Source of the DNA: Bacteroidales bacterium
Lineage (GTDB): Bacteria; Bacteroidota; Bacteroidia; Bacteroidales; Muribaculaceae
Length of the DNA stretch: 40,495 nucleotides
Direction of reading: 5' to 3'
Assembly: GCA_900770215.1 (NCBI GenBank)
Contig: CAAGJW010000032.1
Location: 1-40,495, forward strand
Below, one piece after another: positions 25,642 to 34,338 of this stretch. The first letter of the stretch is position 1; the number at the start of each line of letters is the position of its first letter. The position numbers were made by a program, and so were the translations under genes. The notes beneath the pieces were generated by a model. That model was not told the origin of the DNA and made no database searches. It saw only the letters and a program-made list of their open reading frames with translations.

Positions 25642-28425
25642 TTATTTCAATTTTTCCTTCAGATACCTGCCAGTGTAGCTTGTCTCGCACTGGGCAACTT
25701 CCTCGGGAGTGCCTGTGGCAACAATGTTGCCTCCGCCTGCACCGCCCTCAGGGCCGAGGTCGATCACATGGTCGGCGCACTTTATGATGTCCATGTTGTG
25801 CTCGATCACAACGATGGTGTGTCCCTTCTCGATAAGCTTGTTGAATGATTTTATCAGCGTGTTGATATCGTGAAAATGCAAGCCCGTCGATGGCTCGTCG
25901 AAGATAAACATTGCGTGCTCCTTTTTGTCTCCGCTCATGTAGTAGGCAAGTTTCACACGTTGGTTTTCGCCTCCCGATAGTGTCGATGATGACTGGCCGA
26001 GCTTGATATATCCCAGGCCCACGTCTTGCAGTGGCTTGAGCCGAGCCACAATCTTCTGCTCATTGAAGTCGTTTGTTTCAGAGAAGAAATCGATGGCCTG
26101 GTTCACCGTCATGTCGAGCACGTCGGCAATGTTTTTCCCTCTGAAGGTGACCTCAAGGGCATTTCGCCCAAATCGTGTGCCGTGGCAAGCCTCGCATGTG
26201 AGCGTGATGTCGGCCATAAATTGCATTTCAATCGTTATGGTGCCTTCGCCTTTACACTCTTCACATCGCCCCCCGGCATTGTTGAACGAGAAAAATCCGG
26301 CACCATAGCCCATCTGTTTTGCAAGCTGCTGCTCGGCAAACAGGTGGCGTATCTCGTCGAATGCCTTCAGGTAGGTGGCAGGATTGCTGCGAGTGGATTT
26401 CCCAATAGGATTTTGATCGACAAGCTTCACGCTCGATATCATGTCAAGGTCACCTTCCAGTGAGCTGAAAGTGCCTGGAGCTTCCATGTTCTCGCCAAAG
26501 TGACGCGACAGGGCGCGGTAAAACACGTCGTCGACAAGGGTCGACTTGCCCGAACCGCTCACGCCTGTGACTGCAGTCATGACTCCGAGCGGGAATTTCA
26601 CGTCGATGTTCTTCAGGTTGTTCTCGGCTGCGCCTTTCACCTCTATATAGTTGCTCCATCGGCGCCTGACGGCAGGGACGGGAATGCTTAGCTTCCCTGT
26701 CAGATATTGGGTGGTGTAGCTGTTGGGTGCGCTTTTTATTTGCTTCACTGGCCCTTGATACACGATTTCGCCTCCTCGTCGCCCGGCTTCGGGCCCCACG
26801 TCGATCAAGTAATCGGCAGCACGTATTATCTCCTCGTCGTGCTCCACGACTACAACCGTGTTGCCCAGCGACTGAAGCATGCGCAACACCTTGATTAGCC
26901 TGTCGGTGTCGCGAGAGTGCAATCCTATGCTGGGCTCGTCGAGAATGTAGATCGACCCCACAAGCGAGCTCCCAAGCGATGTGGCCAGGTTGATGCGTTG
27001 GCTTTCGCCACCCGACAGGGTCGACGACAAGCGGTCGAGGGTGAGGTAGCCCAGCCCCACATCGTTCATGTAGCCCAGTCGGTTGTTGATTTCTTCGAGA
27101 AGGCGTTTTGAAATTTGCGCATCCACAGGGTCGAGTGTGATGTGCTGAAACCATGTCGAGAGGTCCTTGATAGGAGTCTGTACAAGTTCTCCGATGGTTT
27201 TCCCGTTGATTTTCACATAGCTGGCTTCGGGCTTGAGCCGTGACCCATGGCACGTGGGACATGTGGTTTTCCCCCTGTAGCGAGCAAGCATGACCCTATA
27301 CTGGATTGAGTAGGACTTGCTTTTGAGCCATTTAAAAAAGCCGTCGATGCCGGGGAAGTCGCCCACGCCATGCCACAGTTGGTCTTTCTGCTCTTGGGTG
27401 AGCTGAAAGTAGGGGCGGTGAATGGGAAAGCCCGTGTGGGCGGCGATGTGAATAAACTCCTTTTTCCACTCGCTCATCACCTGGCCTCGCCAGCACATCA
27501 CAGCGTCGTCATAGACCGACAGGGTCTTGTTGGGAATGACCAGATTCTCATCGATCCCCACCACTTTGCCAAACCCCTCGCACGTGGGGCAGGCTCCAAT
27601 AGGGTTGTTGAAGTTGAACATCAGGTCGGAAGGCTCTTGAAAAGTCATGCCGTCGGCCTCAAAGCGCTTGGAAAAGACATGCTCCTTGGTGGTGCCGTCG
27701 GGCAACCACACCTTGAGAATGCACTCGTCGTTACCCTCATAAAAGGCTGTCGACAAGGAATCGCGTATTCTCATTTCGTCTTCCCGGCTGTGTGTCACGG
27801 CCATGCGGTCGATGAGCAGCCTGTAATTGCTGTCAAATTTTCCTGAGTTGATTACCTCAGAAATCTGGACAAAGTTCCCGTTTCTTTCCAAGCGAGAGTA
27901 GCCGCCCTTGAGCAACACATCGAGCTGCGACAAGGGGTCTCTTCCATTGGGAACGGTGATTTCGGTGAGGATAGCGAAACGTGTCCCGTCGGGGTAGCTG
28001 TTGATCACCTTCACAACATCGTCGGCAGTGTGTTTCTTTACAAGGGCTCCTGAAATGGGGGAGTAGGTTTTCCCGATGCGTGCAAAAAGCAGGCGCAAGT
28101 AGTCGTATATCTCGGTCGACGTGCCCACGGTGCTCCTTGAGTTGCGCGTGTTCACCTTTTGCTCGATAGCTATGGCAGGAGGCAGGCCTTTGATGAAATC
28201 GCAATCGGGCTTGGTCATCCTCCCCAAAAACTGGCGGGCATAGGACGACAGGCTTTCCACATAGCGGCGCTGGCCCTCGGCATAGAGGGTGTCAAACGCC
28301 AAAGAAGACTTCCCCGAGCCCGACAGCCCTGTGATGACAACAAACTTGTTGCGTGGAATTGTGACATCTATGTTTTTTAGATTGTTTACGCGTGCACCTT
28401 TTATGATTATATCATTTGAAATCAT
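25642..28425 (-). CDS. uvrA: UvrABC system protein A
   Basis: The damage-recognition ATPase of nucleotide excision repair, working with UvrB in the cytosol. The 927-residue protein shows two ABC ATPase modules. The first Walker A is GLSGSGKS (33-40), with the ABC signature LSGGESQR and Walker B YILDEPSIGLH near residue 490. The second Walker A, GVSGSGKS, is near 625, with LSGGENQR and FIFDEPSTGLH near 810-830. Zinc-binding CxxC pairs appear as CPTC/CPTC in the first half and CEEC/CEAC in the second. Length is near the usual 940. Mutation or loss of function is not indicated. SOS (LexA) control was not seen; a candidate -7 box lies 24 bases upstream. Confidence 0.98.
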   Translation of the reverse strand: MISNDIIIKGARVNNLKNIDVTIPRNKFVVITGLSGSGKSSLAFDTLYAEGQRRYVESLSSYARQFLGRMTKPDCDFIKGLPPAIAIEQKVNTRNSRSTVGTSTEIYDYLRLLFARIGKTYSPISGALVKKHTADDVVKVINSYPDGTRFAILTEITVPNGRDPLSQLDVLLKGGYSRLERNGNFVQISEVINSGKFDSNYRLLIDRMAVTHSREDEMRIRDSLSTAFYEGNDECILKVWLPDGTTKEHVFSKRFEADGMTFQEPSDLMFNFNNPIGACPTCEGFGKVVGIDENLVIPNKTLSVYDDAVMCWRGQVMSEWKKEFIHIAAHTGFPIHRPYFQLTQEQKDQLWHGVGDFPGIDGFFKWLKSKSYSIQYRVMLARYRGKTTCPTCHGSRLKPEASYVKINGKTIGELVQTPIKDLSTWFQHITLDPVDAQISKRLLEEINNRLGYMNDVGLGYLTLDRLSSTLSGGESQRINLATSLGSSLVGSIYILDEPSIGLHSRDTDRLIKVLRMLQSLGNTVVVVEHDEEIIRAADYLIDVGPEAGRRGGEIVYQGPVKQIKSAPNSYTTQYLTGKLSIPVPAVRRRWSNYIEVKGAAENNLKNIDVKFPLGVMTAVTGVSGSGKSTLVDDVFYRALSRHFGENMEAPGTFSSLEGDLDMISSVKLVDQNPIGKSTRSNPATYLKAFDEIRHLFAEQQLAKQMGYGAGFFSFNNAGGRCEECKGEGTITIEMQFMADITLTCEACHGTRFGRNALEVTFRGKNIADVLDMTVNQAIDFFSETNDFNEQKIVARLKPLQDVGLGYIKLGQSSSTLSGGENQRVKLAYYMSGDKKEHAMFIFDEPSTGLHFHDINTLIKSFNKLIEKGHTIVVIEHNMDIIKCADHVIDLGPEGGAGGGNIVATGTPEEVAQCETSYTGRYLKEKLK

Positions 28426-28449
28426 CTCGTCGTTTTAAATTACAATTTG

Positions 28450-28457
28450 CAAAATTA
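28450..28457 (-). promoter_or_regulatory. Candidate -7 box (TAATTTTG, minus) of uvrA
   Basis: Minus-strand TAATTTTG lies 24 bases before the uvrA ATG. The nearest TTTG upstream is only 15 bp away, shorter than usual, so the promoter is uncertain. Confidence 0.5.
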
Positions 28458-28626
28458 GTAAAATATGGCCCACAAAAAAATACCTTGCAAAGAGTAATTA
28501 CTAATTATTTATAAAAACCACTCGCTTTGCTTGCAAATGCCAGAAACTATTTCTAATTTTAGGCAAAAATTTGGCTTTTAATAGCCAATCAAGTTTGAGA
28601 ATAATTAATTTTAAACTATAAAAGTT

Positions 28627-28824
28627 ATGAAACCTATCAATATTATTATGGCAGTCATTGGCGGTGCAATTGCTGGTGCTGCAGTGGGTTTGCTTTTTGC
28701 TCCGGAAAAAGGCAATGTTACACGGCAAAAGATTGTAGATGCTCTTAAGAGAAAAGGGGTGAAGCTTGATCCCGACAAGATCGACGAGCTGGCCGACGAT
28801 ATCACAAAGGAACTTGAAAAATAA
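28627..28824 (+). CDS. YtxH-domain small envelope protein (copy 1)
   Basis: A 65-residue protein with a glycine/alanine-rich N-terminal membrane helix (about 5-24) followed by LFAPEKG and a charged helix. This is the YtxH layout: anchor, A-P-x-x-G turn, amphipathic tail. YtxH proteins are linked to general stress in Bacillus, but their activity is unknown. The tail (LKRKGVKLDPDKIDELADDI) closely parallels that of the next gene, 26 bp downstream, so the two arose by tandem duplication. It is the first gene of a four-gene membrane cluster. A 200-bp AT-rich gap separates it from the divergent uvrA; no convincing plus-strand promoter was found there. Confidence 0.85.
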   Translation: MKPINIIMAVIGGAIAGAAVGLLFAPEKGNVTRQKIVDALKRKGVKLDPDKIDELADDITKELEK

Positions 28825-28850
28825 ACTCTAAAATCGAATCTTTCTACATT

Positions 28851-29042
28851 ATGAAGTATATTTTATATTCCTTCTTGGGAGGCGCCGTTGTGGGTGCAAG
28901 TATTGCAATACTCTTTGCTCCCGCCAAAGGTGAAGACACGCGGAAGCGCATCAAAGACTTGCTGAAGAAAAAGGGCATTGATTTCACCGACGACGAAGTG
29001 GAGCGGTTGGTGGACCAAATCAGTGCACAAATTGATCAGTAA
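28851..29042 (+). CDS. YtxH-domain small envelope protein (copy 2)
   Basis: A 63-residue paralogue of the preceding gene with the same plan: membrane helix (about 5-23), LFAPAKGEDTRKRI turn and a charged C-terminal helix (LLKKKGIDFTDDEVERLVDQ). Sequence similarity is clear in the anchor and in the K-K-K-G-I/V hinge. The gene lies 26 bp after copy 1, so they share a transcript. A stable hairpin without a T run separates it from the holin-like gene. Confidence 0.85.
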   Translation: MKYILYSFLGGAVVGASIAILFAPAKGEDTRKRIKDLLKKKGIDFTDDEVERLVDQISAQIDQ

Positions 29043-29092
29043 CAGTCTCGTGCTGGTGCATACAAAAATACAAGTTTTTTATAACTTCATCT

Positions 29093-29122
29093 AATGCATG
29101 GCGCATTGACGCGCCATGCATT
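29093..29122 (+). other. Perfect 12-bp hairpin inside the YtxH/holin-like cluster
   Basis: AATGCATGGCGC (29093-29104) pairs fully with GCGCCATGCATT (29111-29122) around ATTGAC. The following sequence is TACAATC with no T run, so it is not a standard terminator. It may set relative mRNA levels of the upstream and downstream halves, by processing or by partial termination. Confidence 0.75.
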
Positions 29123-29159
29123 TACAATCAATATTTAAAGGCAAACACTTCTTCCATCA

Positions 29160-29528
29160 ATGATTGACAATGAATATAAACAACTGTGGCAGCAGGTGAA
29201 AAGCTACATCTCGCTGCAGTTGCAGTACTCAAAGCTCACTTTGGCCGAGAAACTCACCTTGCTGCTATCGAGGATAATACTGGTAATGATTGTGGTCATG
29301 CTTGGCTCCTCTGTATTGCTGATACTGTCGGGGGCCTTGGTCGTTGCTCTTGCAGCAGCTGTGGGAAAAACATGGATTGCCTGCTTGATTGTAGCTGCAA
29401 TCTATCTTGTCATGCTACTCATTATTTTCGCTTTCAGGCACCGACTCGTCATCGATCCAGTGACGAGATTTATTACTAAGCTTCTTTTAAGTAGTGATGA
29501 CAATAATACACAAAATTCAACAGAATGA
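29160..29528 (+). CDS. Phage holin family-like membrane protein
   Basis: A 122-residue protein with two long hydrophobic helices (about 38-68 and 72-92) joined by a short turn, flanked by a charged N-terminal amphipathic helix and a polar tail. The layout matches the Phage_holin_3_6 / putative superfamily III holin proteins that are chromosomal in many Bacteroidales and sit beside YtxH genes. No phage genes are nearby, so a host envelope role is more likely than lysis. Its stop overlaps the next ATG (ATGA at 29525-29528). Confidence 0.75.
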   Translation: MIDNEYKQLWQQVKSYISLQLQYSKLTLAEKLTLLLSRIILVMIVVMLGSSVLLILSGALVVALAAAVGKTWIACLIVAAIYLVMLLIIFAFRHRLVIDPVTRFITKLLLSSDDNNTQNSTE

Positions 29529-29803
29529 AAGTCAACCCTTCACACAATAATGGGCGTGAGGGCCTCACGCTGTCTCAATTGAGATACCAGCGTGCCATGG
29601 CCTTGGTAAAGCTGGAGATGAGCAAGGAGCGCCTGGCCTCAAGTCTCGTTCACGCTAAGCAGCGAGCTTCGACCGAGGGCCTGAGAGGCTTCATCATGAA
29701 CAATGTTACAATAAAAAAAATGAAGTTTGCCGATTATGCCTTTTTGGGATTTAAATTGTCGCAAATGGTATTTAAACTGTGGAAAAGGCGTAATAAATCA
29801 TGA
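29525..29803 (+). CDS. Small basic hypothetical protein coupled to the holin-like gene
   Basis: A 92-residue protein rich in K and R (pI clearly basic), with no signal peptide and one weakly hydrophobic stretch near 72-84 (YAFLGFKLSQMVFKLW). It begins in the stop of the holin-like gene (ATGA overlap), so the pair is translationally coupled. No family is recognised. It may associate with the inner face of the membrane alongside its partner. Confidence 0.7.
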   Translation: MKVNPSHNNGREGLTLSQLRYQRAMALVKLEMSKERLASSLVHAKQRASTEGLRGFIMNNVTIKKMKFADYAFLGFKLSQMVFKLWKRRNKS

Positions 29804-29833
29804 ATTGAGGCATAGATTATTTTAAAAAAGTTT

Positions 29834-29862
29834 TTTGCTTATTGATTTTTCTTTTATATTTG
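29834..29862 (+). promoter_or_regulatory. Candidate promoter of the ECF sigma gene
   Basis: TTTG (29834-29837) and TATATTTG (29855-29862) are 17 bp apart, a little shorter than the usual 19-21. The -7 box is a full match. The leader to the ATG at 29954 would be about 85 bases. Confidence 0.6.
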
Positions 29863-29953
29863 CAGTACAATTTACACGTAGAACATTATTATTAACTAAA
29901 ACAGAATTGCCTATCGACGAGAACATTACTTATTGACAAAAAGATTGAAAGTA

Positions 29954-30544
29954 ATGAAGAAATTAAGTGACGAGAGCGATGAGCGCCTTATCTCCTTGTA
30001 TGCTGATGGGTGTAATGAGGCTTTTGACCAACTGATTGAAAGGCATAAAAATCGCGTTTTCTCTTATATTTTCCATTCGGTAAAGAATAGCGAGCTGGCC
30101 GATGACATTTTCCAGGAGACATTTGTCAAAGCTATCATGACGATACGCCAGAAGCGATATGTTGAAAACGGCAAGTTTTCGGCATGGATCACGCGCATAG
30201 CTCACAACCTGATTATCGACCATTTCAGGCAAGAGAAGTCAGAGAACCTGCAGTCTACCGATGCCTCCGAGGTGGATATACTCAACCGCAAGGAGTTGAG
30301 CGAATCTACAATTGAAGACAACCTGATATCGACTCAGATTGAGGTTGATGTGCATCGTCTCATCGATGCTTTACCCGACAATCAGCGTGAAGTATTGCTC
30401 ATGCGTTATTACAGAAATATGAGTTTCAGGGAGATAGCCGATGCAACTCAGGTGAGTATCAACACTGCGCTGGGTCGCATGAGATATGCAATCTTAAACA
30501 TGCGACGCATGGCCGAGGAAAACAAGATCATCTTGACCGTGTGA
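29954..30544 (+). CDS. ECF-type RNA polymerase sigma factor
   Basis: A 196-residue sigma-70 family protein with only regions 2 and 4. Region 2 shows ADDIFQETFVKAI near 50-65 and WITRIAHNLIIDHFRQEK near 78-95. Region 4 has LPDNQREVLLMRYYRNMSFREIA, then the helix-turn-helix with TQVSINTALGRMRYAI. The start is the ATG at 29954; a TTG seven codons upstream is less likely. No anti-sigma gene (FecR or zinc-binding type) follows: the next gene is tig, after a terminator. Control is therefore not the usual operon-encoded anti-sigma type. Regulon unknown. Confidence 0.93.
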   Translation: MKKLSDESDERLISLYADGCNEAFDQLIERHKNRVFSYIFHSVKNSELADDIFQETFVKAIMTIRQKRYVENGKFSAWITRIAHNLIIDHFRQEKSENLQSTDASEVDILNRKELSESTIEDNLISTQIEVDVHRLIDALPDNQREVLLMRYYRNMSFREIADATQVSINTALGRMRYAILNMRRMAEENKIILTV

Positions 30545-30590
30545 TTTTTTTCTTGTGCCGATCTCACGGGCTTCAAAAAAAATAACACAG

Positions 30591-30630
30591 CTGTCGTGAC
30601 ACCTGGCGATGTGTCATGACAGTTTTTTTT
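30591..30630 (+). terminator. Terminator of the ECF sigma gene
   Basis: A 12-bp stem (CTGTCGTGACAC with GTGTCATGACAG, one G-U pair) and an 8-base loop are followed by eight T, 47 bases after the stop. The rest of the 305-bp gap to tig is AT-rich and holds only the tig promoter. Confidence 0.92.
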
Positions 30631-30747
30631 GCCACGATGTGCCGTAGTATTATGGGCAAAAAACCAAAATTGCATTGCGTGCGACGATCGCCGCGATGCC
30701 GATGGCCGATTCTTAAATTATAAAATAACAAAAAATTTGGAACGAAA

Positions 30748-30779
30748 TTTGTTAAAAGGATAGATTAAATGTAATTTTG
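30748..30779 (+). promoter_or_regulatory. Bacteroidetes-type promoter of tig
   Basis: TTTG (30748-30751) and TAATTTTG (30772-30779) are 20 bp apart, an exact fit to the sigma-ABfr consensus. The ATG is 70 bases further on. Confidence 0.8.
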
Positions 30780-30849
30780 CACTTGCTAAAGCCGAATGTG
30801 CTTAATTATAGAATAATACATAAATTTCAATAATACTTTATCACAAAAG

Positions 30850-32208
30850 ATGAACGTAACACTTGACAAAATTGATAATGTGAACGCAACGCTCACAATA
30901 TCATTTACAGAAGACGACTATCAAAACGACGTAAAGAAGGAGCTGAATGAAATTGGCCGCACTCGGCCTATCAAGGGTTTTCGCCTTGGCCATGTTCCTT
31001 TCGGCATGCTGAAAAAATTCTACGGTGACCAGGTGAAGGCCAACGTTATAGATAAAAAACTGAGCCGTGAACTCACTGACTACATTGTAAACAACAAACT
31101 TGATATTCTGGGCGAGCCCATGGTGAACAACGATACCAAGGTTGACTTGAAAAACGACAAGGAGTTTTCTTTCAAGTTTGACCTCGGCCTGGCTCCTGAA
31201 TTTGAGTTGAAGCTTGACAAGCGTGTAAAGATCCCCTACTACAACATCGAGGTGAGCCAGGACATGATCGACAAGCAGAACGAGGCCTTTCGCAAGCGTT
31301 TCGGCAAGCAAGTGCAGGGTGAGGTGTCCGACGACGAGTCGCTTATAAAGGGGGCGCTGGTCGAGCTCAATCCCGACGGCACCGTGCAAGACGGCGGCAT
31401 CAAGGTCGACAAAGCTGTCGTCTCGCCTCGCTATTTTAAAGATGAGGATGAAAAGAAGAAATTTGTGGGCAAGAAAGTGGGTGAGGATCTCGTCTACAAT
31501 CCATACAAAGCCGTTGCCGGCAACGTGAATGAGCTGGCCGCAACGCTCGATCTCGACACAAAAGACGCCGAGGTGAAGAGCGACTTCAAGTTAACAATCA
31601 CCGAAATTCTCGTCGATGAGCCTGCCGAGATGAATCAAGAATTCTTCGACAACGTCCTTGGCAAGGACGTGGCTAAAGACGAGAAAGAATACACCGAGAA
31701 AATCAAAGAGATGATTGCCAATCAGCTGAAAAACGATAGCAACTATCGTTTCACCCTCGATGCCGAGCGTGTGCTGCGCAAGAAAGTGGGAGAGCTTGAG
31801 TTGCCCGAGGCTTTCTTGAAGCGTTTCTTGCTCACTCAGAACAAGGATGCCGATGAGAAGAAAATAGACGAAGAGTGGCCCAATGCCAAAAAGCAGCTTG
31901 AGTGGCAGCTCATCAAGGAGAAAGTGGCTCGCAACTATGATGTGAAGGTGGAGAACGAGGACAAGCTGCGCCTTGCACGTTTCTATGCCGCACAGCAGTT
32001 TGCTCAATACGGCATGGGCAATCTCCCCGACGACGTCATCGACAAGTATGCCCATCAGCTGCTTGAGAAGCCTGAGTACAGCAACGATATCACCAATCGC
32101 GCGATGGAGGACAAGGTGTTTGCCGCCATTAAGAACGCTGTGGGCATCGATGAGAAAAATGTCACTGCCGATGAGTTCAACAAGCTCTTTGAGGCCGACA
32201 AGAAATAG
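30850..32208 (+). CDS. tig: Trigger factor (ribosome-associated chaperone)
   Basis: Binds the ribosome exit tunnel and shields nascent chains. The 452-residue protein shows the ribosome-binding signature GFRLGHVPFGMLKKFYG near residues 43-59, family form GFRxGKxP. The middle part (about 150-240) is where the peptidyl-prolyl isomerase domain normally lies, and the long helical C-terminal arms follow. The middle domain is not an obvious FKBP match, as in other Bacteroidetes trigger factors, so isomerase activity is unsure. The order tig, clpP, clpX is the classic bacterial chaperone-protease arrangement. Confidence 0.95.
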   Translation: MNVTLDKIDNVNATLTISFTEDDYQNDVKKELNEIGRTRPIKGFRLGHVPFGMLKKFYGDQVKANVIDKKLSRELTDYIVNNKLDILGEPMVNNDTKVDLKNDKEFSFKFDLGLAPEFELKLDKRVKIPYYNIEVSQDMIDKQNEAFRKRFGKQVQGEVSDDESLIKGALVELNPDGTVQDGGIKVDKAVVSPRYFKDEDEKKKFVGKKVGEDLVYNPYKAVAGNVNELAATLDLDTKDAEVKSDFKLTITEILVDEPAEMNQEFFDNVLGKDVAKDEKEYTEKIKEMIANQLKNDSNYRFTLDAERVLRKKVGELELPEAFLKRFLLTQNKDADEKKIDEEWPNAKKQLEWQLIKEKVARNYDVKVENEDKLRLARFYAAQQFAQYGMGNLPDDVIDKYAHQLLEKPEYSNDITNRAMEDKVFAAIKNAVGIDEKNVTADEFNKLFEADKK

Positions 32209-32254
32209 TTCTTGCCAGTTCACCAGCTGAGCGATAAACATAATTATAGCAGCA

Positions 32255-32305
32255 AGAGAGCGGTCATTGTAGTTGATGCCGCTCTCTCTTGTGCTTATAT
32301 TTTTG
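32255..32305 (+). terminator. Possible terminator or attenuator between tig and clpP
   Basis: AGAGAGCGG (32255-32263) pairs with CCGCTCTCT (32279-32287). The T-rich stretch after it is interrupted (TTGTGCTTATATTTTT), so partial readthrough into clpP is likely. Confidence 0.5.
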
Positions 32306-32348
32306 GCACAATTATTGCTTCTTATCATCTATCAAAATGGTTTTAAAA

Positions 32349-33020
32349 ATGAACAACGATTTTAGAAATTATGCCGTTCATCATCTTGGAATGAACGGCC
32401 TCGCACTTGACGAGTACACAAGCCAGGTGAGCGACAGTTATATCAGCCCCACAATCATCGAGGAGCGCAAGCTGAATGTGGCCCAGATGGATGTGTTTTC
32501 TCGCCTCATGATGGATCGCATCATATTTTTAGGTACTCAGGTCGACGACTATACAGCCAACGTGATTCAAGCTCAGCTGCTTTACCTTGACTCGGCCGAC
32601 CCAGGCAAGGATGTGTCGATCTATGTCAATTCTCCCGGCGGCTCGGTCTATGCGGGGCTGGGCATATATGACACCATGCAGTATATACAAAGCGATGTCT
32701 CAACCATCTGCACCGGCATGGCAGCATCGATGGCTGCCGTGTTGCTTGTTGCAGGCCAGAAGGGGAAACGCTTTGCCCTCAAGCACTCACGTGTGATGAT
32801 ACATCAACCCATGGGAGGCATTCAAGGCCAGGCTTCTGACATCGAAATCACGTCGCGCGAAATCCTAAAGCTCAAAAAAGAGCTGTACACCATTATCAGC
32901 GAGCACTCGGGGCAGCCTTATGAAAAGGTGTATGCCGACAGTGACCGCGACTATTGGATGACGTCGGACGAGGCTCTGAACTATGGCATGATCGACAAGG
33001 TACTTGAAAAAGCAAAGTAA
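32349..33020 (+). CDS. clpP: ATP-dependent Clp protease proteolytic subunit
   Basis: The barrel-shaped serine protease that works with ClpX. The 223-residue protein has the catalytic triad S127 (in GMAAS), H152 (in MIHQPMGG) and D201 (in SDRDYWM), and the conserved LYLDSADPGKD and NSPGGSV segments. ATG at 32349 (MNNDFRNY) matches the start of Bacteroides ClpP; ATG at 32337, four codons upstream, is also in frame, and an upstream in-frame ATG at 32289 looks unlikely. The gene lies 2 bp before clpX. Confidence 0.97.
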   Translation: MNNDFRNYAVHHLGMNGLALDEYTSQVSDSYISPTIIEERKLNVAQMDVFSRLMMDRIIFLGTQVDDYTANVIQAQLLYLDSADPGKDVSIYVNSPGGSVYAGLGIYDTMQYIQSDVSTICTGMAASMAAVLLVAGQKGKRFALKHSRVMIHQPMGGIQGQASDIEITSREILKLKKELYTIISEHSGQPYEKVYADSDRDYWMTSDEALNYGMIDKVLEKAK

Positions 33021-33022
33021 GC

Positions 33023-34264
33023 ATGGCAAAAAAAGAAACTTTGAGATGCAGCATCTGCGGCCGTAGTGAGCGAGAAGTGCAACTGCTCATGCCGGGCCTT
33101 AACGGGTGTATCTGCAACGAGTGTGCCGAGCGTGCCAACGAGCTTGCCAAGGAGTATCTGGGCAAGATAGCCGAGCAGTCGGTCCCCGACCTGGATATCA
33201 ACTCACTGCCTAAACCCGAGCAGATAAAAGCATATCTCGACGAGTATGTGATAGGGCAGGACGAGGCCAAGAAATATCTGTCGGTTGCCGTCTACAACCA
33301 CTACAAGCGTCTTGTGCAGAAAAAGACCGATGATGACGTCGAGATCGAGAAGTCCAACATCATCATGGTTGGCCCCACGGGAACTGGAAAGACCTTGCTG
33401 GCCAAAACGATTGCCAAGTTGCTGAAAGTGCCTTTCGCCATTGTCGATGCCACGGTACTCACTCAGGCAGGCTATGTGGGCGAAGATATTGAGTCGCTGC
33501 TCACCCGGCTGCTCCAAGCGTGTGACTACAATGTGAAGGAAGCCGAAAGGGGCATTGTCTTTATCGATGAAATCGACAAAATCGCCCGCAAGGGCGACAA
33601 CCCGTCGATCACTCGCGACGTGAGCGGCGAGGGCGTGCAACAAGGCTTGCTGAAACTGCTTGAAGGCTCGATTGTGAATGTGCCCCCGCAAGGCGGCCGC
33701 AAGCATCCAGAACAGAAGATGATACCTGTCGACACCAAGAACATACTTTTCATATGCGGCGGTGCCTTTGAGGGAATAGAGCGCAAGATCGCCCAGCGCC
33801 TCAACACCCATGTGGTGGGCTATGGCGCCAATAGCAAGGTGAGGCGTGTCGAGCAAGAAAAACTGCTGCATTTTGTGGCTCCTCAAGACCTGAGGTCATT
33901 TGGCTTGATTCCCGAAATCATAGGCCGGCTTCCTATTCTCACCAATCTTGAGCCGCTCGACCGCGATGCGCTACTGCGCATTCTCACCGAGCCAAAAAAC
34001 GCTATAGTCAAGCAGTATCAGAAGCTCTTCAAGATGGACGGCATCGACTTGATTGTACCTCGCGAGGTGCTGGAATATGTGGTCGACAAGGCTATCGAAT
34101 ACAAGCTGGGAGCGCGAGGGTTGCGCTCAATATTTGAGACTGTCATGATCGACGCCATGTACAAAGCCCCGTCATCGCGCAAGAAAAAATTCACCGTGAC
34201 ACTCGACTACGCCAAGAGCCAGCTCGAGAAATCCAACCTTGAATATTTGAAAGACGCGAGCTGA
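33023..34264 (+). CDS. clpX: ATP-dependent Clp protease ATP-binding subunit ClpX
   Basis: The AAA+ unfoldase that feeds substrates to ClpP. The 413-residue protein starts with the C4 zinc-binding domain (C9, C12, C31, C34). It then has Walker A GPTGTGKT (117-124), Walker B GIVFIDEIDKIAR and the ClpP-docking loop region in the large AAA domain. It starts two bases after the clpP stop, so the subunits are made from one message. A hairpin terminator follows. Confidence 0.98.
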   Translation: MAKKETLRCSICGRSEREVQLLMPGLNGCICNECAERANELAKEYLGKIAEQSVPDLDINSLPKPEQIKAYLDEYVIGQDEAKKYLSVAVYNHYKRLVQKKTDDDVEIEKSNIIMVGPTGTGKTLLAKTIAKLLKVPFAIVDATVLTQAGYVGEDIESLLTRLLQACDYNVKEAERGIVFIDEIDKIARKGDNPSITRDVSGEGVQQGLLKLLEGSIVNVPPQGGRKHPEQKMIPVDTKNILFICGGAFEGIERKIAQRLNTHVVGYGANSKVRRVEQEKLLHFVAPQDLRSFGLIPEIIGRLPILTNLEPLDRDALLRILTEPKNAIVKQYQKLFKMDGIDLIVPREVLEYVVDKAIEYKLGARGLRSIFETVMIDAMYKAPSSRKKKFTVTLDYAKSQLEKSNLEYLKDAS

Positions 34265-34299
34265 TTTTCCCCGCTACTTTATCTTCCTGCAAATACATG

Positions 34300-34338
34300 A
34301 TAGAATGAAGCAAAATTTGTGTGTTTCATTCTATTTTA
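34300..34338 (+). terminator. clpX terminator overlapping the recQ promoter
   Basis: ATAGAATGAA (34300-34309) pairs with TTCATTCTAT (34325-34334), perfect over 10 bp, followed by TTTATT. The loop contains the TTTG -33 element of the recQ promoter. Confidence 0.7.

Noticed and set aside
29160..29528. Prophage lysis module suggested by the holin-like gene
   Set aside because: No endolysin, capsid, terminase or integrase gene is near it. The neighbours are YtxH-type host genes.
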